A DNA stretch of 50,215 nucleotides from JAOAPY01 sp041492185 (lineage in GTDB: Bacteria > Acidobacteriota > Blastocatellia > Pyrinomonadales > Pyrinomonadaceae), in NCBI GenBank assembly GCA_041492185.1, contig JBGPWL010000027.1, forward strand, positions 1-50,215. Reading direction: 5' to 3'. Of the stretch, positions 49,328 through 50,215 are shown one piece after another (within the stretch, counting starts at the first letter, position 1; each line of letters begins with the position of its first letter). Below the pieces are notes generated by a model, which saw only the letters and a list, made by a program, of their open reading frames with translations, ran no database searches and was not told where the DNA came from. A program made the position numbers and the translations under genes.

Positions 49328-49765
49328 ATGTCCACTCGCGCATATTCCGAAATCAATCTTCACATCACATGGCATGTAAAGGAGAGCTTGCCAATCATTA
49401 CTGAGATAATCGAACCCCGTCTGTATCACTATCTCAAGCACTACGCGCTCCAATCGAAAGGCCTGATCGTCCACGACGTTGGCGGTACTGAAACGCATGT
49501 GCACATCGCAGTAACGATTCCGCCGACGCTGCCGATTAGCGAGTGGATTGGCAAACTGAAGGGTGCTAGCTCTCACTACGTTAATCACGAACTGGTCAAT
49601 CGCAAGCTCTTGGACTGGCAGCGCGGTTATGGCGTCGTGAGTTTCGGAACAAAGGACCTGCAATGGGTGATAAACTACATTCGCAATCAGAAAGAGCATC
49701 ACCGCAAGGGAACAACAGTCGCTCGCCTGGAGAAGATTACGAATGATGATGAAGACGATGGCTAA
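49328..49765 (+). mobile_element. REP-associated Y1 (HUH) transposase, RAYT-type
   Basis: A 145-residue single-domain tyrosine transposase of the IS200-like/RAYT group, which cuts and moves single-stranded DNA with hairpin ends. The HUH motif is in TETHVHIAVTIPPT and the nucleophilic tyrosine in WVINYIRNQKEHHRKG. The start (STRAYSEINLHITWHVKESL) is the usual N-terminal strand with the histidine/tryptophan pattern. Left of it lies a REP unit with hairpins (49205-49262) and CCCGCTTCAGCGGG (about 49290); right of it, GGCTAAAGCCGGTTCGAGTA and the following hairpin (49760-49799) match, in reverse complement, the centre of the element at 25471-25514. It is intact and could act on the copies elsewhere. 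Confidence 0.92.
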
Positions 49766-49799
49766 AGCCGGTTCGAGTAAGCACGCTGAAGCGCGCTAC
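49760..49799 (+). repeat. Right end of the RAYT element
   Basis: GGCTAAAGCC plus AGCACGCTGAAGCGCGCT are palindromic and match the complement of 25471-25514. They include the stop codon of the transposase. Confidence 0.75.
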
Positions 49800-49886
49800 C
49801 TTTTGATTTTGAGTTTCTGTTTTTGCGGCGCCAGTGACCCTTTCAGACTATAGGGAAATGATGACCCCTCATAAATGGTGAAAGCA

Positions 49887-50215
49887 ATGGCACATGAGCT
49901 GAATCGAGAATGGTGTCGCCCCATTGCGGGGCAGCGGTTCGTAGTTGGTGGCGAGGAATATGTTTTGGGCGGAGCGCTTGGTGATGGCGCGGTCGGACTA
50001 GTCCGGAAGGCTACACGAAGTAGCGACAGCGCGCGACGAGCCGTGAAGTTCTTGGCTCCAGACCCAAAATACATCAATGAGGAAGTTTTTGGTGATGTCG
50101 CGGGCCGCTTCAAGAGAGAAGGAGAGCGCGGAGCGAAGCTAAAACATCCACATCTAATGACAATTTACGCATATTGCGAGAATGAGGACGGAGAACTCTT
50201 TGAGTCTCGGGATCC
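49887..50215 (+). CDS. Protein kinase-like protein, N-terminal part
   Basis: A frame open from ATG 49887 to the right edge (109 codons); an ATG at 49875 in the same frame is also possible. The reading EEYVLGGALGDGAVGLVRKA shows a glycine loop (GDGAVG), and ARRAVKFLAP the ATP-binding lysine. GRFKREGERGAKLKHPHLMT matches the helix C and HPH strand of Ser/Thr kinases, and IYAYCENEDGELF follows. It differs from the other kinases of the window (no LGRYEI opening, GDGAVGLVRKA instead of GxGGMGEVYLAQD), so it belongs to another kinase group. The catalytic loop and everything downstream lie outside the window. Confidence 0.75.
   Translation, partial: MAHELNREWCRPIAGQRFVVGGEEYVLGGALGDGAVGLVRKATRSSDSARRAVKFLAPDPKYINEEVFGDVAGRFKREGERGAKLKHPHLMTIYAYCENEDGELFESRD

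Overview
The window looks like a chromosomal segment of an Acidobacteriota bacterium, probably of the Blastocatellia type. The gene content points there: a VWFA-related acidobacterial-type protein, several very large Ser/Thr kinases fused to TPR or TolB-like propeller modules, many secreted peptidases (M14, S9B, metzincin-type), a futalosine-pathway menaquinone cluster and separated LigD domains. The assignment is inference from gene families, not from rRNA. No rRNA, tRNA, CRISPR array or phage module was seen.

Layout. 1-5.7 kb: end of deoC, glgC, a small charged protein, LigD polymerase and LigD phosphoesterase as separate convergent genes, an RNase HII with an altered motif, and a membrane protein with a clear terminator. 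5.7-11.7 kb: secreted VWA protein, M14 carboxypeptidase, PlsC-like acyltransferase and a TonB-C-domain protein. 11.7-12.4 kb: a gap with no recognised gene. 12.4-15.3 kb: menaquinone genes mqnP-mqnE-mqnD. 15.4-20.3 kb: a three-gene ATGA-coupled operon (beta-lactamase fold plus two paralogous secreted proteins) and a large metalloprotease gene broken by one in-frame TAA. 20.4-22.0 kb: a two-gene operon of a nucleotidyltransferase-fold protein and a protein that joins a small basic N-terminal region to a putative PD-(D/E)XK nuclease; this is the best candidate for an undescribed system. 22-28 kb: deacylase, amidohydrolase, small YqjD-like protein and dipeptidyl peptidase IV, separated by repeat elements. 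28.0-28.3 kb: two side-by-side gene remnants. 28.5-29.6 kb: a possibly leaderless operon of a glycine-zipper protein and a GGDEF protein with a zinc ribbon. 29.6-40 kb: an EfpL/YeiP-like elongation factor and a signalling region (TPR kinase, a zinc-ribbon membrane protein that lost its kinase catalytic domain in frame, a winged-helix/TPR regulator, an NTF2-like protein and a propeller kinase). 40-50 kb: LarB, an LCAT-like lipoprotein, a four-helix-bundle protein among purine-rich repeats, an HtrA-like protease with TPRs, a membrane protein, proS, rpiB, glyA, a REP-associated Y1 transposase and the N-lobe of another kinase cut by the window end.

Repeats are a strong theme. One REP family flanks the Y1 transposase at 49.2-49.8 kb and recurs as an inverted pair at 25.4-25.6 kb. 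A second inverted-pair family occurs at 24.9 and 47.1 kb. Further hairpin arrays sit at 23.1, 42.5, 45.1 and 47.7-47.9 kb. Several genes seem to have been altered by such elements or by deletion: an rpiB tail read through a repeat, a kinase deletion, two gene stumps and a nonsense mutation.
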